DNA of 64,000 bases from Rhodobacteraceae bacterium IMCC1909 (GCA_030704425.1 JAPDHM010000001.1:868001-932000); one strand, 5' to 3'. Positions 1-8,883 are shown, counted from the stretch's first letter. Notes: generated from the sequence alone by a model not told the origin. A program made the numbers and translations.

Positions 1-1
1 G

Positions 2-229
2 TGGAATGGGGATCGCTATCTCGGCCCGGCAGCTTTGTTGCACGCCTATCGCTGGATTATTGACAGCCGCGATGAGGCTACGGGCGAGCGTTTGGACAAT
101 CTGGAAGACCCGTTCAAACTCTATCGTTGCCACACGATTATGAATTGCACCAAGACCTGTCCCAAAGGGCTCAATCCGGCCAAATCCATCGCTTCAATCA
201 AAGAAATGATGGTCGAACGCCGGGTCTAG
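2..229 (+). CDS. sdhB: succinate dehydrogenase iron-sulfur subunit, C-terminal end (partial)
   Basis: The reading frame is open from the window edge and ends with TAG at 227-229, so only the last 75 residues are present. The segment has the YRCHTIMNC and CPKGLNP motifs of the SdhB C-terminal domain, whose cysteines bind the [4Fe-4S] and [3Fe-4S] clusters that carry electrons from FAD to quinone. SdhB is part of membrane-bound complex II of the TCA cycle and respiratory chain. The start and the [2Fe-2S] domain lie outside the window. It converges on deoD with about 80 bp between the stops. Confidence 0.95.
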   Translation, partial: WNGDRYLGPAALLHAYRWIIDSRDEATGERLDNLEDPFKLYRCHTIMNCTKTCPKGLNPAKSIASIKEMMVERRV

Positions 230-311
230 GCTGCGCATGCCTGGGTGAACTTTGAAGTGTGACTTGTCAAATTGTCCGGCACGGCCTTTGCTTCCGCGCA
301 GGTCAGTTCCG

Positions 312-1016
312 TCAGGCAAATGCCGCCTCTAGGGCAATCTCTACCATGTCGCCGAAGCTGCGTTCCCGATTTTCGGAGGGCAGGGCCTCATGGGTGAGCA
401 GATGATCTGAGATGGTGCAGACGGCCAAAGCGCGACGATTGTGGCGCGCCGCTAGATTGTAAAGCTCTGCAGTTTCCATCTCGACAGCCAGAATCCCGTG
501 GCGGGTCATTTGCTCGCTGAGATCTGGGCGTTCATCATAAAACACATCTGACGAATAAATTCCGCCCACATGGACATCGATGCCGCGCCCGCGCGCAGCG
601 GCCACCGCCGCCTCCAGCAGGCCATAATCGGCGCAGGGTGCAAAGTTGATCTCTTTGAACATGCCAAGGGATGGGGTGGAGAGGGTGGAGGCGGTCATGG
701 CAATCACCACATCGCGCAGTTTGACCTTAGGGCTCATGCCACCGGCCGAGCCAATACGGATCAAAGTTTTGGCATCATAGTCTTTGATCAGCTCATTGAC
801 GTAGATAGACAGGCTTGGCATGCCCATGCCAGATCCCTGAATGGTGACAGGGTTGCCGCGCCAAAACCCCGTGAAGCCCAACATGCCGCGCACTTGGTTG
901 ACGCATTTAGCATCGTTCAAAAACGTCTCCGCCGCCCATTTTGCGCGCAGAGGATCCCCCGGCAAGAGTACAGTTTCCGCAATTTCGCCCGGTTGCGCAC
1001 CAATATGAATGGTCAT
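312..1016 (-). CDS. deoD: purine-nucleoside phosphorylase, DeoD type
   Basis: A 234-residue cytoplasmic enzyme for phosphorolysis of purine (deoxy)ribonucleosides in salvage. It lines up without gaps with the hexameric DeoD family: His4, the GDPLRAK phosphate site with Arg24, Arg43, GSGMGMPS at 61-68, the VEMET purine/ribose site around Glu181, and the SDHL motif with catalytic Asp204 sit at the numbering known for the E. coli enzyme. A GAGGTGAT ribosome binding site lies just before the ATG. It is the last gene of a minus-strand run trpA-GNAT-deoD, only 4 bp after the GNAT stop, so it is probably cotranscribed. Confidence 0.95.
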   Translation of the reverse strand: MTIHIGAQPGEIAETVLLPGDPLRAKWAAETFLNDAKCVNQVRGMLGFTGFWRGNPVTIQGSGMGMPSLSIYVNELIKDYDAKTLIRIGSAGGMSPKVKLRDVVIAMTASTLSTPSLGMFKEINFAPCADYGLLEAAVAAARGRGIDVHVGGIYSSDVFYDERPDLSEQMTRHGILAVEMETAELYNLAARHNRRALAVCTISDHLLTHEALPSENRERSFGDMVEIALEAAFA

Positions 1017-1020
1017 GATA

Positions 1021-1461
1021 TCACCTCGAATATTTAATAAAGCGTGTCAGCGTGCCGATCCGGTCATAGAGCAAACGCGCATTTTCGTTGAAATCTTGGG
1101 TCATCCAATAAACGCTTGGCGTGCCATTGGCATCTGCGGCGGCGTAGACCGCCTCGATCAAAGCCCGGCCAATACCCTGCCCACGCACGGCCTCTTTGGC
1201 GTAAAGATCTTGCAGATAACAGACATCTTCCGCGCGCCAATTATGTGCGTGATAAATGTAATGGACAATGCCCACGGCCGCACCGTCTCGCTCGGCGACA
1301 AGCGCATTTTGCACCCGATTGGCCGGATTGATCAGCCGTGCGAAGGTCGTTTCATAGATCTTCGGCGCAACATCTGTGTCATAAAACGACAAGTAATCGC
1401 CCCACATCTGCCCCCAATTGGCCCGGTCCTCAGCCACAAGAGGGCGAATTTTCAGCGGCAT
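1021..1461 (-). CDS. GNAT family N-acetyltransferase
   Basis: A 146-residue single-domain GNAT protein. The acetyl-CoA pyrophosphate loop RGQGIGRA is at residues 93-100, preceded by the strand YLQDLYA and followed by an Asn-rich C-terminal segment with YxxxG (LLYDRIG), as in small-molecule or peptide acetyltransferases. The substrate cannot be told from the sequence. It lies between trpA (18 bp upstream) and deoD (4 bp downstream) and is probably in the same transcript, though no metabolic link is evident. Confidence 0.85.
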   Translation of the reverse strand: MPLKIRPLVAEDRANWGQMWGDYLSFYDTDVAPKIYETTFARLINPANRVQNALVAERDGAAVGIVHYIYHAHNWRAEDVCYLQDLYAKEAVRGQGIGRALIEAVYAAADANGTPSVYWMTQDFNENARLLYDRIGTLTRFIKYSR

Positions 1462-1479
1462 ATGCGAGCTCCTTTGACG

Positions 1480-2271
1480 TTAAGCGGAATGTGCCCCGTC
1501 GGCGAGGGATTTAACAAAGGCCAAGACTTCCGCTGGGGATTTCCCTGCGCCAATTTCATCAACAATGGCAGAGCCCACAACTGCGCCATCGGCCACCGAT
1601 GCGATGTCTCGCGCATTTTGCGGGGTGCGAATGCCAAAGCCAACAATGATCGGCAAATCCGTGGCCGCTTTGATGCGCGCGACTTCCGGTCCCACATTGC
1701 TGGCCTGCGCGGCCGCCGCGCCCGTGATGCCATTGATTGAGACATAGTAGACAAAGCCGGACGTGTTGGTGAGGACTTTGGGCAAGCGCTTGTCATCTGT
1801 GGTCGGTGTGGCCAGGCGAATAAAATTCAAGCCAGCCTTTTGAGCGGGAATGCACAACTCGCTGTCTTCTTCAGGCGGCAGATCGACCACAATCATCCCA
1901 TCGATCCCGGCCTCTTTGGCCTCGGCTAGAAAACGCGTCACCCCGCGTGAATAGATCGGGTTGTAATAGCCCATCAACACGATCGGCGTCGTGTCATCGG
2001 TTTCACGAAAGTCTCTGACCATTTGCAGGGTCTTCTCCAAGGTCATTCCGGCTTCAAGTGCGCGCTGCCCTGCCAATTGAATGGTGGGGCCGTCGGCCAT
2101 TGGATCAGTAAAGGGCAGGCCCAATTCAATGATATCAACCCCAGCAGTCGGCAGGCCCTTCACCACTTCCAAAGCGCTGTCATAGGTCGGATCTCCAGCC
2201 ATAACATAGGTCACAAAAGCCTTTTTTCCGGCGGCTTTGAGGTCCGCAAATTTTGCGTCGATCCGTGTCAT
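1480..2271 (-). CDS. trpA: tryptophan synthase alpha subunit
   Basis: A 263-residue TIM-barrel subunit that cleaves indole-3-glycerol phosphate to indole and glyceraldehyde 3-phosphate and passes indole to TrpB. The catalytic Glu49 (in DIIELGLPF) and Asp60 (DPMADGP) sit at the same positions as in the E. coli enzyme, and the phosphate-binding GFGI motif is near the C-terminus. The frame stays open upstream to 2715, but that part overlaps the divergent ychF gene. ATG at 2271 follows an AAGGG ribosome binding site and gives the normal family length. trpB is not adjacent in this window. Confidence 0.95.
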   Translation of the reverse strand: MTRIDAKFADLKAAGKKAFVTYVMAGDPTYDSALEVVKGLPTAGVDIIELGLPFTDPMADGPTIQLAGQRALEAGMTLEKTLQMVRDFRETDDTTPIVLMGYYNPIYSRGVTRFLAEAKEAGIDGMIVVDLPPEEDSELCIPAQKAGLNFIRLATPTTDDKRLPKVLTNTSGFVYYVSINGITGAAAAQASNVGPEVARIKAATDLPIIVGFGIRTPQNARDIASVADGAVVGSAIVDEIGAGKSPAEVLAFVKSLADGAHSA

Positions 2272-2449
2272 ATCTGGCCCTTCATATTGCTTATGTCCTG
2301 ACATGCCGCAAAGGCGGGTCAAGTTCAATATGCTTTGACCAAGCGCCGCGCATTCTGTGACATTTGCCGCTCCGTGCTCACAGCGCAGTTCTGCTTGCTC
2401 TGCACGACGGGCGCAGATATGAGCGATTTGAAAAATAAAGGAGTGCATC

Positions 2450-3547
2450 ATGGGTTTTCGAATGGGTATCGTTGGCTTGCCAAACGTTGGCAAATCTACC
2501 TTGTTTAACGCGCTGACCAAAACCGCCTCCGCGCAGGCGGCGAATTTTCCATTTTGTACCATCGAGCCCAATGTTGGCGAGGTTAACGTGCCAGACGCGC
2601 GCCTGGCCAATCTGGCAGAAATTGCAAATTCAGCGAACATCATTCCGGCCCGCATGACCTTCGTAGACATCGCAGGCCTCGTCAAAGGGGCAAGCCAAGG
2701 TGAGGGGCTCGGCAATCAATTTCTGGCCAATATCCGTGAGACGGATGCAATTGCCCATGTGGTACGTTGCTTTGAAGATGGTGATGTGGTGCATGTCTCG
2801 GATCACGTGGATCCCATTGCAGATGCCGATACCATCGACACAGAGCTTATGCTGGCGGATATGGAAAGCGTCGAGAAGAGACTGCAAAACATTGTGCGCA
2901 AATTGCGCGGTGGCGACAAGGAAGCGGTGCAGCAAGAGCGCTTGCTGCGGGCCGCTTTGGCCGCTTTGGAACAAGGTAAGCCCGCCCGCACGGTTGAGGT
3001 TGATCCAGAAGATGCCAAGCAATGGAAAATGCTACAACTGCTCAGTACAAAACCGATCCTCTATGTTTGCAACGTGGGCGAGTCTGATGCGGCTTCTGGC
3101 AACAACTATTCACACGCTGTGGCGAAGATGGCCGCAGAGCAGGGCAACAGCCATGTCATCATCTCTGCGCAGATCGAGGAGGAAATTAGCCAGCTGGACG
3201 ATGAAGAGGCTGAGATGTTCCTGAACGAAATGGGGCTTGAGGAAGCTGGTCTTGATCGCTTGATTCGCGCGGGCTACGCGCTTTTGGCACTGGAGACTTA
3301 TTTCACAGTTGGCCCTAAGGAGGCGCGCGCTTGGACCATCAAACAGGGCACAACTGCGCCCCAGGCCGCGGGCGTTATTCATGGTGATTTCGAGCGGGGG
3401 TTCATTCGTGCTGAGACCATCGCCTACGATGATTTTGCAGCCCTAGGCGGAGAGACCGCTGCGAAAGAGGCCGGGAAAATGCGCGCAGAGGGGAAATCCT
3501 ATGTGGTGCAAGACGGTGACGTGATGCATTTCCTGTTCAACACCTAG
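2450..3547 (+). CDS. ychF: redox-regulated ATPase / ribosome-binding GTPase YchF (Obg family)
   Basis: A 365-residue protein of normal YchF length. The G1 loop GLPNVGKST is at residues 9-17, followed by the switch region ([12 protein letters not shown]), the G3 motif [12 protein letters not shown], a YVCNVGE segment in place of the usual NKxD (which explains the ATP preference of YchF), and a C-terminal TGS-like domain. YchF binds ribosomes and is linked to translation and stress. A good ribosome binding site (AAAGGAG) precedes the ATG. It is divergent from trpA across 178 bp that must hold both promoters. Confidence 0.95.
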   Translation: MGFRMGIVGLPNVGKSTLFNALTKTASAQAANFPFCTIEPNVGEVNVPDARLANLAEIANSANIIPARMTFVDIAGLVKGASQGEGLGNQFLANIRETDAIAHVVRCFEDGDVVHVSDHVDPIADADTIDTELMLADMESVEKRLQNIVRKLRGGDKEAVQQERLLRAALAALEQGKPARTVEVDPEDAKQWKMLQLLSTKPILYVCNVGESDAASGNNYSHAVAKMAAEQGNSHVIISAQIEEEISQLDDEEAEMFLNEMGLEEAGLDRLIRAGYALLALETYFTVGPKEARAWTIKQGTTAPQAAGVIHGDFERGFIRAETIAYDDFAALGGETAAKEAGKMRAEGKSYVVQDGDVMHFLFNT

Positions 3548-3590
3548 GGTTGGCAAAACGGTTCAGCCGTATGGCTGGGGAGGAGGCGCA

Positions 3591-4514
3591 ATGGCGCTCA
3601 AACTCATCATCGATACAGACCCCGGCATTGATGATGCCATGGCGATCCTTTATGCTATCTCCGCCCTGGAGATTGATCTTCTGGGTCTGACGACGGTGTT
3701 TGGCAATGTGACCACCCCCAAAGCCACGCGCAATGCGCTGTATTTGCTGGAACAGGCGGGGATCGAGATCCCTGTGGCCGAAGGGCTGCACCGCCCCCGC
3801 ATACTTCCTCCCTTTCCGTCAACCTCTGCGGTGCATGGGGCGGAGGGCTTTGGAACGCTCGCCGTGCCCACGCCCCAGCGCTGGGCGCTGGTTGAGACTG
3901 CGCCTGAGTATCTGGTGCGGATGGCACGGGCGCATCAAGGTGAGCTGCTGCTCTGTCCCATTGGTCCTTTGACAAATATTGCAGCGGCCATGGAACTCGA
4001 TCCGTTTTTTTGCAGGAATCTCAAAGGCATGGTTGTCATGGGTGGCAGTCTGAGGGCAGGGGGGAATATCACCCCAGCGGCCGAGGCCAATTTCTATCAT
4101 GACCCCCATGCGGCCGATTTCGTGCTGCGTCATGGGTGCAATATAACACTGGTGGGTCTGGATGTGACCAACCGTGTGATCTGCCCGCGCAGCTTCTTTG
4201 CGCGCTTGGCGTCCGAAAGTCCGAAGATGGGCGGGCTTTTGCACGATATGGCCGAGTTTTACATCGATTTTTACGAGACTGTTGGGAAATTTTCCGGATG
4301 CGGCATGCATGACCCATCGGCGCTGGTGGCCTGCATCGCGCCCGAGTTGTTCACCACCGAGCCGCATGCTTTGCGCGTAACCTTGAGTGGAGACCGCTCC
4401 GGCGAAATGATCGCAGTGGCCAATTCGACTGCCCAACCGGTGAATGTCTGCACGGATGTGCAAGCCGAGGGGGTTAAGCAAAATTTTTTCAAGAATGTGG
4501 CGAAACTTAGCTAA
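3591..4514 (+). CDS. inosine/uridine-preferring nucleoside hydrolase
   Basis: A 307-residue nucleoside N-ribohydrolase. The calcium-binding DTDPGIDD signature is at residues 8-15. The family's central GPLTNIA segment, the VMGGS motif and the substrate loop with Asn and His are present, and the C-terminal region carries HDPSALVA with the last calcium-ligand Asp. It splits purine or pyrimidine nucleosides into base and ribose for salvage. A GGGGAGGAGG ribosome binding site precedes the ATG. It starts 43 bp after ychF and is probably read from the same direction. It is the last core gene before tRNA-Ser. Confidence 0.9.
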   Translation: MALKLIIDTDPGIDDAMAILYAISALEIDLLGLTTVFGNVTTPKATRNALYLLEQAGIEIPVAEGLHRPRILPPFPSTSAVHGAEGFGTLAVPTPQRWALVETAPEYLVRMARAHQGELLLCPIGPLTNIAAAMELDPFFCRNLKGMVVMGGSLRAGGNITPAAEANFYHDPHAADFVLRHGCNITLVGLDVTNRVICPRSFFARLASESPKMGGLLHDMAEFYIDFYETVGKFSGCGMHDPSALVACIAPELFTTEPHALRVTLSGDRSGEMIAVANSTAQPVNVCTDVQAEGVKQNFFKNVAKLS

Positions 4515-4557
4515 ATCCTCCTTGTCCCCAAGCCAACTCCCCGCTAAACGGGTCGGC

Positions 4558-4647
4558 GGAGACGTGGCCGAGTGGACGAAGGCGCTCCCCTGCTAAGGGA
4601 GTAGGCCCGGAAGGGTCTCGAGGGTTCGAATCCCTTCGTCTCCGCCA
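4558..4647 (+). tRNA. tRNA-Ser(GCU)
   Basis: A 90-nt class II tRNA. The acceptor stem GGAGACG pairs with CGTCTCC, followed by discriminator G and an encoded CCA (4645-4647). The anticodon loop CTGCTAA gives anticodon GCU, reading AGC and AGU. The long variable arm typical of serine tRNAs and the TTCGAAT T-loop are visible. Its 3' end is the left boundary of the accessory island and a short copy recurs at 26028-26037, so it is the probable integration target. Confidence 0.97.
4638..4647 (+). repeat. probable attL core of the genomic island (tRNA-Ser 3' end)
   Basis: The last ten bases of the tRNA gene, GTCTCCGCCA, recur exactly at 26028-26037. With one mismatch the match is 13 bp (TTCGTCTCCGCCA against TTAGTCTCCGCCA). 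The second copy lies about 110 bp upstream of a tyrosine-recombinase gene, as expected for an att site. Short cores are normal for tRNA-targeting integrases, but the length alone is not proof. Confidence 0.6.
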
Positions 4648-4922
4648 CAACCCCTATATTTGTTTATTTTCAATATCTTGACTGGTATGTTGGGGCGGAT
4701 TGTACCCAGTTTGTACCCAGATCAGTCTAATGTTTGGGACGCAGGGTATTGGCTTCAACCAAGTCGATTCAACTGAATTGAGTTTCTTTTTGTTCTCAGT
4801 TCAGCCTATATCTTTCAGTTCAGTCAGCACCTCTGGAGGGGTTCGGTGCGATTTACTGTTACGCCAACACCTTGTTTAGGTGAACTGCCCCAGTCAATCT
4901 GATAGGCGATAGCTGACTTCGT
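4648..4922. other. island left end, non-coding, with tandem 10-bp repeats
   Basis: I see no gene here. Directly inside the left border are two adjacent copies of TTGTACCCAG (4700-4709 and 4711-4720). Tandem repeats this close to an attachment site could be integrase arm-binding sites. A similar tandem, but a different sequence, lies beside the right border at 25938-25960. The rest is low-complexity AT-rich sequence (TTCAGTTCAG repeats near 4795-4830). Confidence 0.4.
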
Positions 4923-5075
4923 CATGATGTACTCCTACACGCAGTTCGTTTAGCCAAAGCAGAAGATAAAGCTGAAACAGCGGAGACACGAGAGCGTGAA
5001 GCCAACGCCAGAGTCTTTGCTTTAATCGAAGGTAAACGCCCCAAGTCCCTGATGCAGAGATTGCTAGGGAAATAG
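4923..5075 (+). pseudogene. C-terminal fragment of an unknown coiled-coil protein (no start codon)
   Basis: The frame reads 50 residues, charged and helical, with an EDKAETAETREREA stretch and ending in a basic SLMQRLLGK tail before TAG. There is a stop upstream and no ATG, GTG or TTG near the 5' end, so it looks like the 3' stub of a gene cut by island rearrangement. Alternating Ala, Glu, Arg and Lys suggests a coiled coil. I do not recognise the family. Confidence 0.4.
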
Positions 5076-5106
5076 TGGCTTTTGGATAGCCCTGAGAGCC
5101 GCTGTA

Positions 5107-5182
5107 AGGCCGTCTGAGCTAGGGCTTTTAGTTTTCATATACCAAGGGTGCCAAACGCAGCTTTTGCACTCTCAGACGGCCT
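5107..5182. repeat. 12-bp perfect inverted repeat
   Basis: AGGCCGTCTGAG at 5107-5118 is the exact reverse complement of CTCAGACGGCCT at 5171-5182, with 52 bp between the arms. There is no T-run after it, so it is not a simple terminator. It lies between the gene stub and the first intact island gene and could be a protein-binding site or the edge of a lost element. Confidence 0.55.
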
Positions 5183-5282
5183 GTTACGTTGGTTTAACTA
5201 TACTACGTATTAACTTGTTTATAAATAAATACATACATTATTCTTACCGTTACTAGTATAGGGAATGAGAAGCGTGTGAGAC

Positions 5283-5420
5283 AGAGTTTAACTCTAATAG
5301 AAACCACCGCCCTCAAGGCGGTGTCCCCACTCAGAAACTACGAATGACAGAGTTAAACTTTTTAGAGTGAAAACTTCTTATAAATAGGTTTGAATAATTC
5401 CACATGAAATAAGTTTTCAC
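5283..5420. promoter_or_regulatory. cluster of palindromes upstream of the first island gene (possible origin or operator)
   Basis: In 140 AT-rich bases there is a palindrome AGAGTTTAACTCT (5283-5295), a hairpin CACCGCC-CTCAA-GGCGGTG (5305-5323), a half-repeat AGAGTTAAACT (5349-5359), and a perfect inverted repeat GTGAAAACTT (5367-5376) / AAGTTTTCAC (5411-5420). They directly precede the winged-helix gene at 5517. This could be an iteron-like origin or an autoregulatory operator; the sequence alone does not decide. Confidence 0.4.
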
Positions 5421-5516
5421 TTCAATAATAGTTAAACCTTCCCCTCCCTTGTGCTAATTCAAACGCAGTTATATTACTATATATTATAGTATGTCTGTGT
5501 GGACACGGTTGTCTAA

Positions 5517-6371
5517 ATGAAAACATTCTACATCACAAACAAGAACGCTCCGCATCACCTTCGTTTTATCGAATGGACTGCGATACGCTGTCTTGTTTTT
5601 AACAAGGATCGCAGGCTCATAAAAGAAGCTTTTGCTGACAGCGTTGGCGTTGCGCATATCAAATGGCCTCAATCATATAACCTCTATCGTACCAAACACA
5701 GCAAAGACCCCGCAGCACTAGCGTTACACGAACTGTTCTTACAAATAATGGACGGTAGCATAACCAACTTAGATGAGTTTTATCATTTACTTAGAACTAA
5801 GGTCACACATCGTAAGCGCGGAAATGCTTTAAAAGATCAGGTACTACGGCAGGCCAAACAATCCGCCACTCAGCAGGCGTATATGGACGATGGCAAAGCT
5901 TTTGTATCGAACAACAAACTCATCAGCATGACCAAGAAAGCGGCTGTCCGTTTAGCTCACACAGACGTAAGCGAAGTTCAGATCAGCGAACTGCTGCAGA
6001 GTCTCGTATCTGAATACAATCCTATGGCGCTCACAAGCGATGAGATGGACGTGCTGCGCTCAATATTCACAAGAAAGGTAATGGCTATGGAAGCCTCTCT
6101 CACAGCCCCAGAGGCTACAATCTTACGCCACACGGACAAGGACGTAAGCAAGAACGCTTTCCATTTGTACGGCCTATTCAAGCTCAAGTGCGAAGTTAAT
6201 GACACGTGTGCATTGGGCCAGCAGGAACTTTGCAAAGAGCTAGGCGTGGGCAGGCCCAAGGCTTTAGCCGCTGCCAATCTTCTTGTGAAACTGGGGCTGA
6301 TTACTGTCTCTGAGCAAGGGTTGCGTGGCACTGTAATGGGCAAGGCAACAATCTATAAACGCTTAAAATGA
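5517..6371 (+). CDS. hypothetical protein with C-terminal winged-helix-like region; possible replication or control protein
   Basis: A 284-residue basic cytoplasmic protein with no signal peptide or membrane segment. I do not recognise the family. Residues about 235-280 (GQQELCKELGVGRPKALAAANLL, then KLGLITV and a basic end) look like a winged helix-turn-helix: helix, turn, recognition helix, wing. It is the first gene of the island, sits behind a palindrome-rich AT-rich region, and its frame starts at ATG after a weak ribosome binding site. By position it could be the element's replication initiator or master regulator. That is inference from context only. Confidence 0.6.
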   Translation: MKTFYITNKNAPHHLRFIEWTAIRCLVFNKDRRLIKEAFADSVGVAHIKWPQSYNLYRTKHSKDPAALALHELFLQIMDGSITNLDEFYHLLRTKVTHRKRGNALKDQVLRQAKQSATQQAYMDDGKAFVSNNKLISMTKKAAVRLAHTDVSEVQISELLQSLVSEYNPMALTSDEMDVLRSIFTRKVMAMEASLTAPEATILRHTDKDVSKNAFHLYGLFKLKCEVNDTCALGQQELCKELGVGRPKALAAANLLVKLGLITVSEQGLRGTVMGKATIYKRLK

Positions 6372-6559
6372 GATGAAGCGCCCTACCTCAAATGCTTACC
6401 TTTATGTGTACAGCTAGCGGAAAACTTTATACCTATTTTAGAGGACAGCTATATACTTTTAGAGTGTTTTGTGGTATAACTGTAAGTAAGAAACAGGCCA
6501 CTTGTGATTAGCTCACAGCCCCTGTTCTACCCCCCAATCATCATTAAAGGAGCCAAGCT

Positions 6560-6715
6560 ATGGCCCATCAGAACGCAATGCGTTTCTCTCACTTTCAACA
6601 GGTACGAAAGTCCAATCCCCACGAATATTACACGCCCAAGACACAGGCTCAAATGGCCCATGCCTACAAGGAGCAAGGACATTTGTTCTTTGATTTAGGA
6701 GGGTATCACCATTGA
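6560..6715 (+). CDS. small hypothetical protein (51 aa)
   Basis: ATG at 6560 follows a near-ideal ribosome binding site AAAGGAG at 6546-6552 with 7-nt spacing. The product is 51 residues, polar, rich in His, Gln and Tyr, with no cysteine pair or membrane segment. Its stop overlaps the TTG start of the next gene (ATTGA), a translational coupling arrangement that supports both genes being real. The function is unknown. Confidence 0.65.
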   Translation: MAHQNAMRFSHFQQVRKSNPHEYYTPKTQAQMAHAYKEQGHLFFDLGGYHH

Positions 6716-7098
6716 ATCTCTTTAAAGCTCTAGAGGCAGCAAGCCTACGCCTCCAAACAAACGATCCTGAGTTCGACAGCCAAGCTAACTTAACCACGGA
6801 CATCCTGCGCAGTGCAGGCGTCTATCCTTGTCGTAGATGCAGCTTGAATGGGCATGTCCACAAGCTCCTATCTGCCGCCATCGTCCACGTTTACCAGCAA
6901 GATACATCTTTGGATGTCACAACACGAAGGGCAGGGACGTTTGCCTTGTACGGCTATAGCACAAAGCTCCCATCGTACTTGACCAAGGCCGTAAAGCTTG
7001 GGTTTCTTACGAGCCAGAACGGCAAGGCTACTGGTAGATTAGAGCTATCAGAACTCCTGGTGGCGTACCTGGACCAAGATCAAGCCGTGCTGGCTTAA
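6712..7098 (+). CDS. hypothetical protein (128 aa)
   Basis: The start is TTG at 6712, overlapping the stop of the 51-residue gene and preceded by a strong TTAGGAGGG site 8 nt away inside that gene. The product is soluble and slightly basic. Residues 35-55 contain CRRCSLNGHVH, a CxxC-H-H arrangement that might bind zinc. The C-terminal half (PSYLTKAVKLGFL) resembles a small helical or winged-helix segment. The family is not recognised. Confidence 0.6.
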   Translation: MNLFKALEAASLRLQTNDPEFDSQANLTTDILRSAGVYPCRRCSLNGHVHKLLSAAIVHVYQQDTSLDVTTRRAGTFALYGYSTKLPSYLTKAVKLGFLTSQNGKATGRLELSELLVAYLDQDQAVLA

Positions 7099-7154
7099 CA
7101 CCGCAATAAGGTGGCAGATATGGTTTACACTCCTTACAATAAAACACATCCATA

Positions 7155-7361
7155 TCAATATCTTAATACCCTCTGATGTCCCTTAACAGGCTGAATCTTA
7201 CGGGTTCTGTTGCCACGGATGTCACCTATAAAACCCTCACAATCAAATAGTTCCAACATCCACAGAACACGTGGGTCAGACACTACTCTGTCTACATAAA
7301 ACTCAACAAAGGAAGACACATGGATTATGAAACCAAAGGCTTGATGGCTACCAACGCACAA
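7155..7361 (-). CDS. doubtful antisense reading frame (68 aa)
   Basis: This frame lies opposite the gap between two plus-strand genes and overlaps the first 42 bases of the next. Its middle (SDPRVLWMLELFDCEGF) looks protein-like rather than random. There is no clear ribosome binding site and the orientation is against every neighbour. It could be a degraded fragment. Confidence is low. Confidence 0.2.
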   Translation of the reverse strand: MCVGSHQAFGFIIHVSSFVEFYVDRVVSDPRVLWMLELFDCEGFIGDIRGNRTRKIQPVKGHQRVLRY

Positions 7362-8201
7362 CCAACAAAGCGAACACCCGTGCTTGCGGAGTTCTTAAAC
7401 AGCCTAGCACCACAGCAACCCCTGACATTAGAGCAACGGCTGGCAGCACTAACCGACAGTGATCGTACATTTATGATGCAGCTTTCGAGGATGGTGCAGG
7501 CCGTTATGCAGATGCGCATAGCAGCAGGTGACCAAAGCCAGGGCTACTATGACCTCGTCACACAAATGTACGGTAGGGTTAGCCCTAGCAAACGCAGGTT
7601 AGTGGCAGAAATACTTAACGCATCAGATCCGTTAGACTTCGAGCCGACACCCATCAGAAAGCCACGAGAAGCTGTAACTAGCTCATTCTACGACAGCCCT
7701 GAGATGCAGGTGTCACCAAAGCTTGAACCAGAGCCACAGCAATCGCAGGTGGCAGTCGGTAAGGAAGCATTTCTTGCTGCATACACGCCAGTTGCAAAGG
7801 AAGTCGCAGAGAACTTGGGCATATCTCACAAGATCGTTTTAGCTCAGGCTGCTTTGGAAAGCGGGTGGGGCAAGTCTGTGAAAGGCAATGGCCTTATGGG
7901 CGTTAAATCACATGGCGAAGAGGGCGGTGTTGATGTTGTTACTCACGAAGTAATCAACGGCAAGAAGGTAAAGATCACAGACTCATTCCGACAATACGAT
8001 AACCCAGAGGATTCAATCCGTGGTTATGGCAAGTTCCTCAAGGCTAACTCACGATACCGTCACTTCCTCCGTGCAGGTGTCGAAAACGTTGATGCGCAAC
8101 TGTCAGCCTTGCAAAGCTCAGGATATGCGACTGACCCCATGTACTCGCAGAAGCTCAAGAACATTATGAAGGGCTTGCCAGACGAGGAGGGCCAAGGGTG
8201 A
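7320..8201 (+). CDS. glucosaminidase-family peptidoglycan hydrolase (FlgJ C-terminal-like)
   Basis: A 293-residue protein. Residues about 145-285 form a mannosyl-glycoprotein endo-beta-N-acetylglucosaminidase-like domain: AQAALESGWGKS holds the catalytic Glu, followed by NGLMGVKSHG, the SFRQYDNPEDSIRGYGKFL segment, and a YATDP-Y-KL end, as in FlgJ and phage lysins. The first 110 residues are an unrelated helical region. There is no signal peptide, so release would need a holin, another export route or lysis. The AAAGGA site before ATG 7320 supports the start. Its stop overlaps the next gene (GTGA). In a tRNA-inserted element it may be a phage-type lysis or virion lysin. Confidence 0.85.
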   Translation: MDYETKGLMATNAQPTKRTPVLAEFLNSLAPQQPLTLEQRLAALTDSDRTFMMQLSRMVQAVMQMRIAAGDQSQGYYDLVTQMYGRVSPSKRRLVAEILNASDPLDFEPTPIRKPREAVTSSFYDSPEMQVSPKLEPEPQQSQVAVGKEAFLAAYTPVAKEVAENLGISHKIVLAQAALESGWGKSVKGNGLMGVKSHGEEGGVDVVTHEVINGKKVKITDSFRQYDNPEDSIRGYGKFLKANSRYRHFLRAGVENVDAQLSALQSSGYATDPMYSQKLKNIMKGLPDEEGQG

Positions 8202-8422
8202 AGCATCAAGTCATAACCCTCCCAGAGCATCACGAGCATTACCCGTATCTGTGGCAATCAGAGTGTGGAAAGTATCGCATCATCCGCTGCTGTGACGATA
8301 TTCAGTATATCTTTCAGAGATGGCGCTCACCCAAGTGGCGCTCTCTGAGCTATCACGTTGAGTATGATAGTTTGGTTAGGCGCTGGGGTAGCGTAACCGA
8401 TGCGCCATCAAAGCCAATCTAA
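8198..8422 (+). CDS. small phage-type hypothetical protein (74 aa)
   Basis: The GTG start at 8198 overlaps the TGA of the lysin gene (GTGA) and has a GAGGAGGG site just upstream, so translation is probably coupled. The 74-residue product has the aromatic-rich pattern W-S-CGKYRIIRCCDDIQYIFQ-W, which I know from short proteins of uncertain function in phages and mobile islands. No catalytic motif is visible. Coupling to the lysin suggests a related late function. Confidence 0.6.
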   Translation: MKHQVITLPEHHEHYPYLWQSECGKYRIIRCCDDIQYIFQRWRSPKWRSLSYHVEYDSLVRRWGSVTDAPSKPI

Positions 8423-8622
8423 GGTGGTCTGTAGAAGGGTTTCACTCATTTAGGCAGTTAGGTGAGGGTTTGGCATTGATCGGGCTAGAGACCGCAAGTT
8501 CGAGTAGAGTAAGAACTGAACTTACTTGAGTATGTCAGTCAATTATTGACGCAAGGTTATACATTCACATCGTTACGGGATTCCATTCTACTTTTATTCC
8601 ATACAACTTTGAACGGAGGTAA

Positions 8623-8883
8623 ATGATGAATTACGCATTTCATATAGAACTAGGCCAAATGACATATGAAGAGTGGCATGGCCTATATACCGATCCCGAA
8701 GGCGCTAAGTTACGTGACGGTTGGTGGGGCCCAGAGCATATAGCTAAAAGTGGCCCAAACAGCGCTGTTATCCTGGCTCAGGTTAACGACGAAGAGCGTT
8801 TAACTGAACATATGAAGATGGTGCATAAAATGGCTGCGGAGCGAGGCATGAAACATACGATGTATAAAATGTCACCTGTTTAA
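8623..8883 (+). CDS. hypothetical protein (86 aa), possibly an alpha/beta-barrel fold
   Basis: It starts with ATG ATG after a CGGAGG ribosome binding site. It has 86 residues and is acidic at first, then basic. The layout (beta strand HIELGQM, TYEEWHGLY, strand AVILAQV, helix DEERLTEHMKMVHKMA) resembles small dimeric alpha/beta-barrel proteins such as DUF3764, but this is a fold-level guess. It lies 200 bp after the previous gene, so it probably has its own promoter. Confidence 0.55.
   Translation: MMNYAFHIELGQMTYEEWHGLYTDPEGAKLRDGWWGPEHIAKSGPNSAVILAQVNDEERLTEHMKMVHKMAAERGMKHTMYKMSPV

Noticed and set aside
570-1740. Long plus-strand frames opposite deoD, GNAT and trpA
   Set aside because: They are antisense to well-identified genes and their translations look like no protein family.
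5107-5182. GCCGTCTGA-containing repeat as a Neisseria-type DNA uptake sequence
   Set aside because: It resembles the neisserial uptake word, but the genome is alphaproteobacterial and only this one pair is seen in the window.
5305-5323. Hairpin CACCGCC-CTCAA-GGCGGTG as an IS200/IS605 end
   Set aside because: No tnpA or tnpB sequence and no second hairpin are present nearby; kept only as part of the palindrome cluster.
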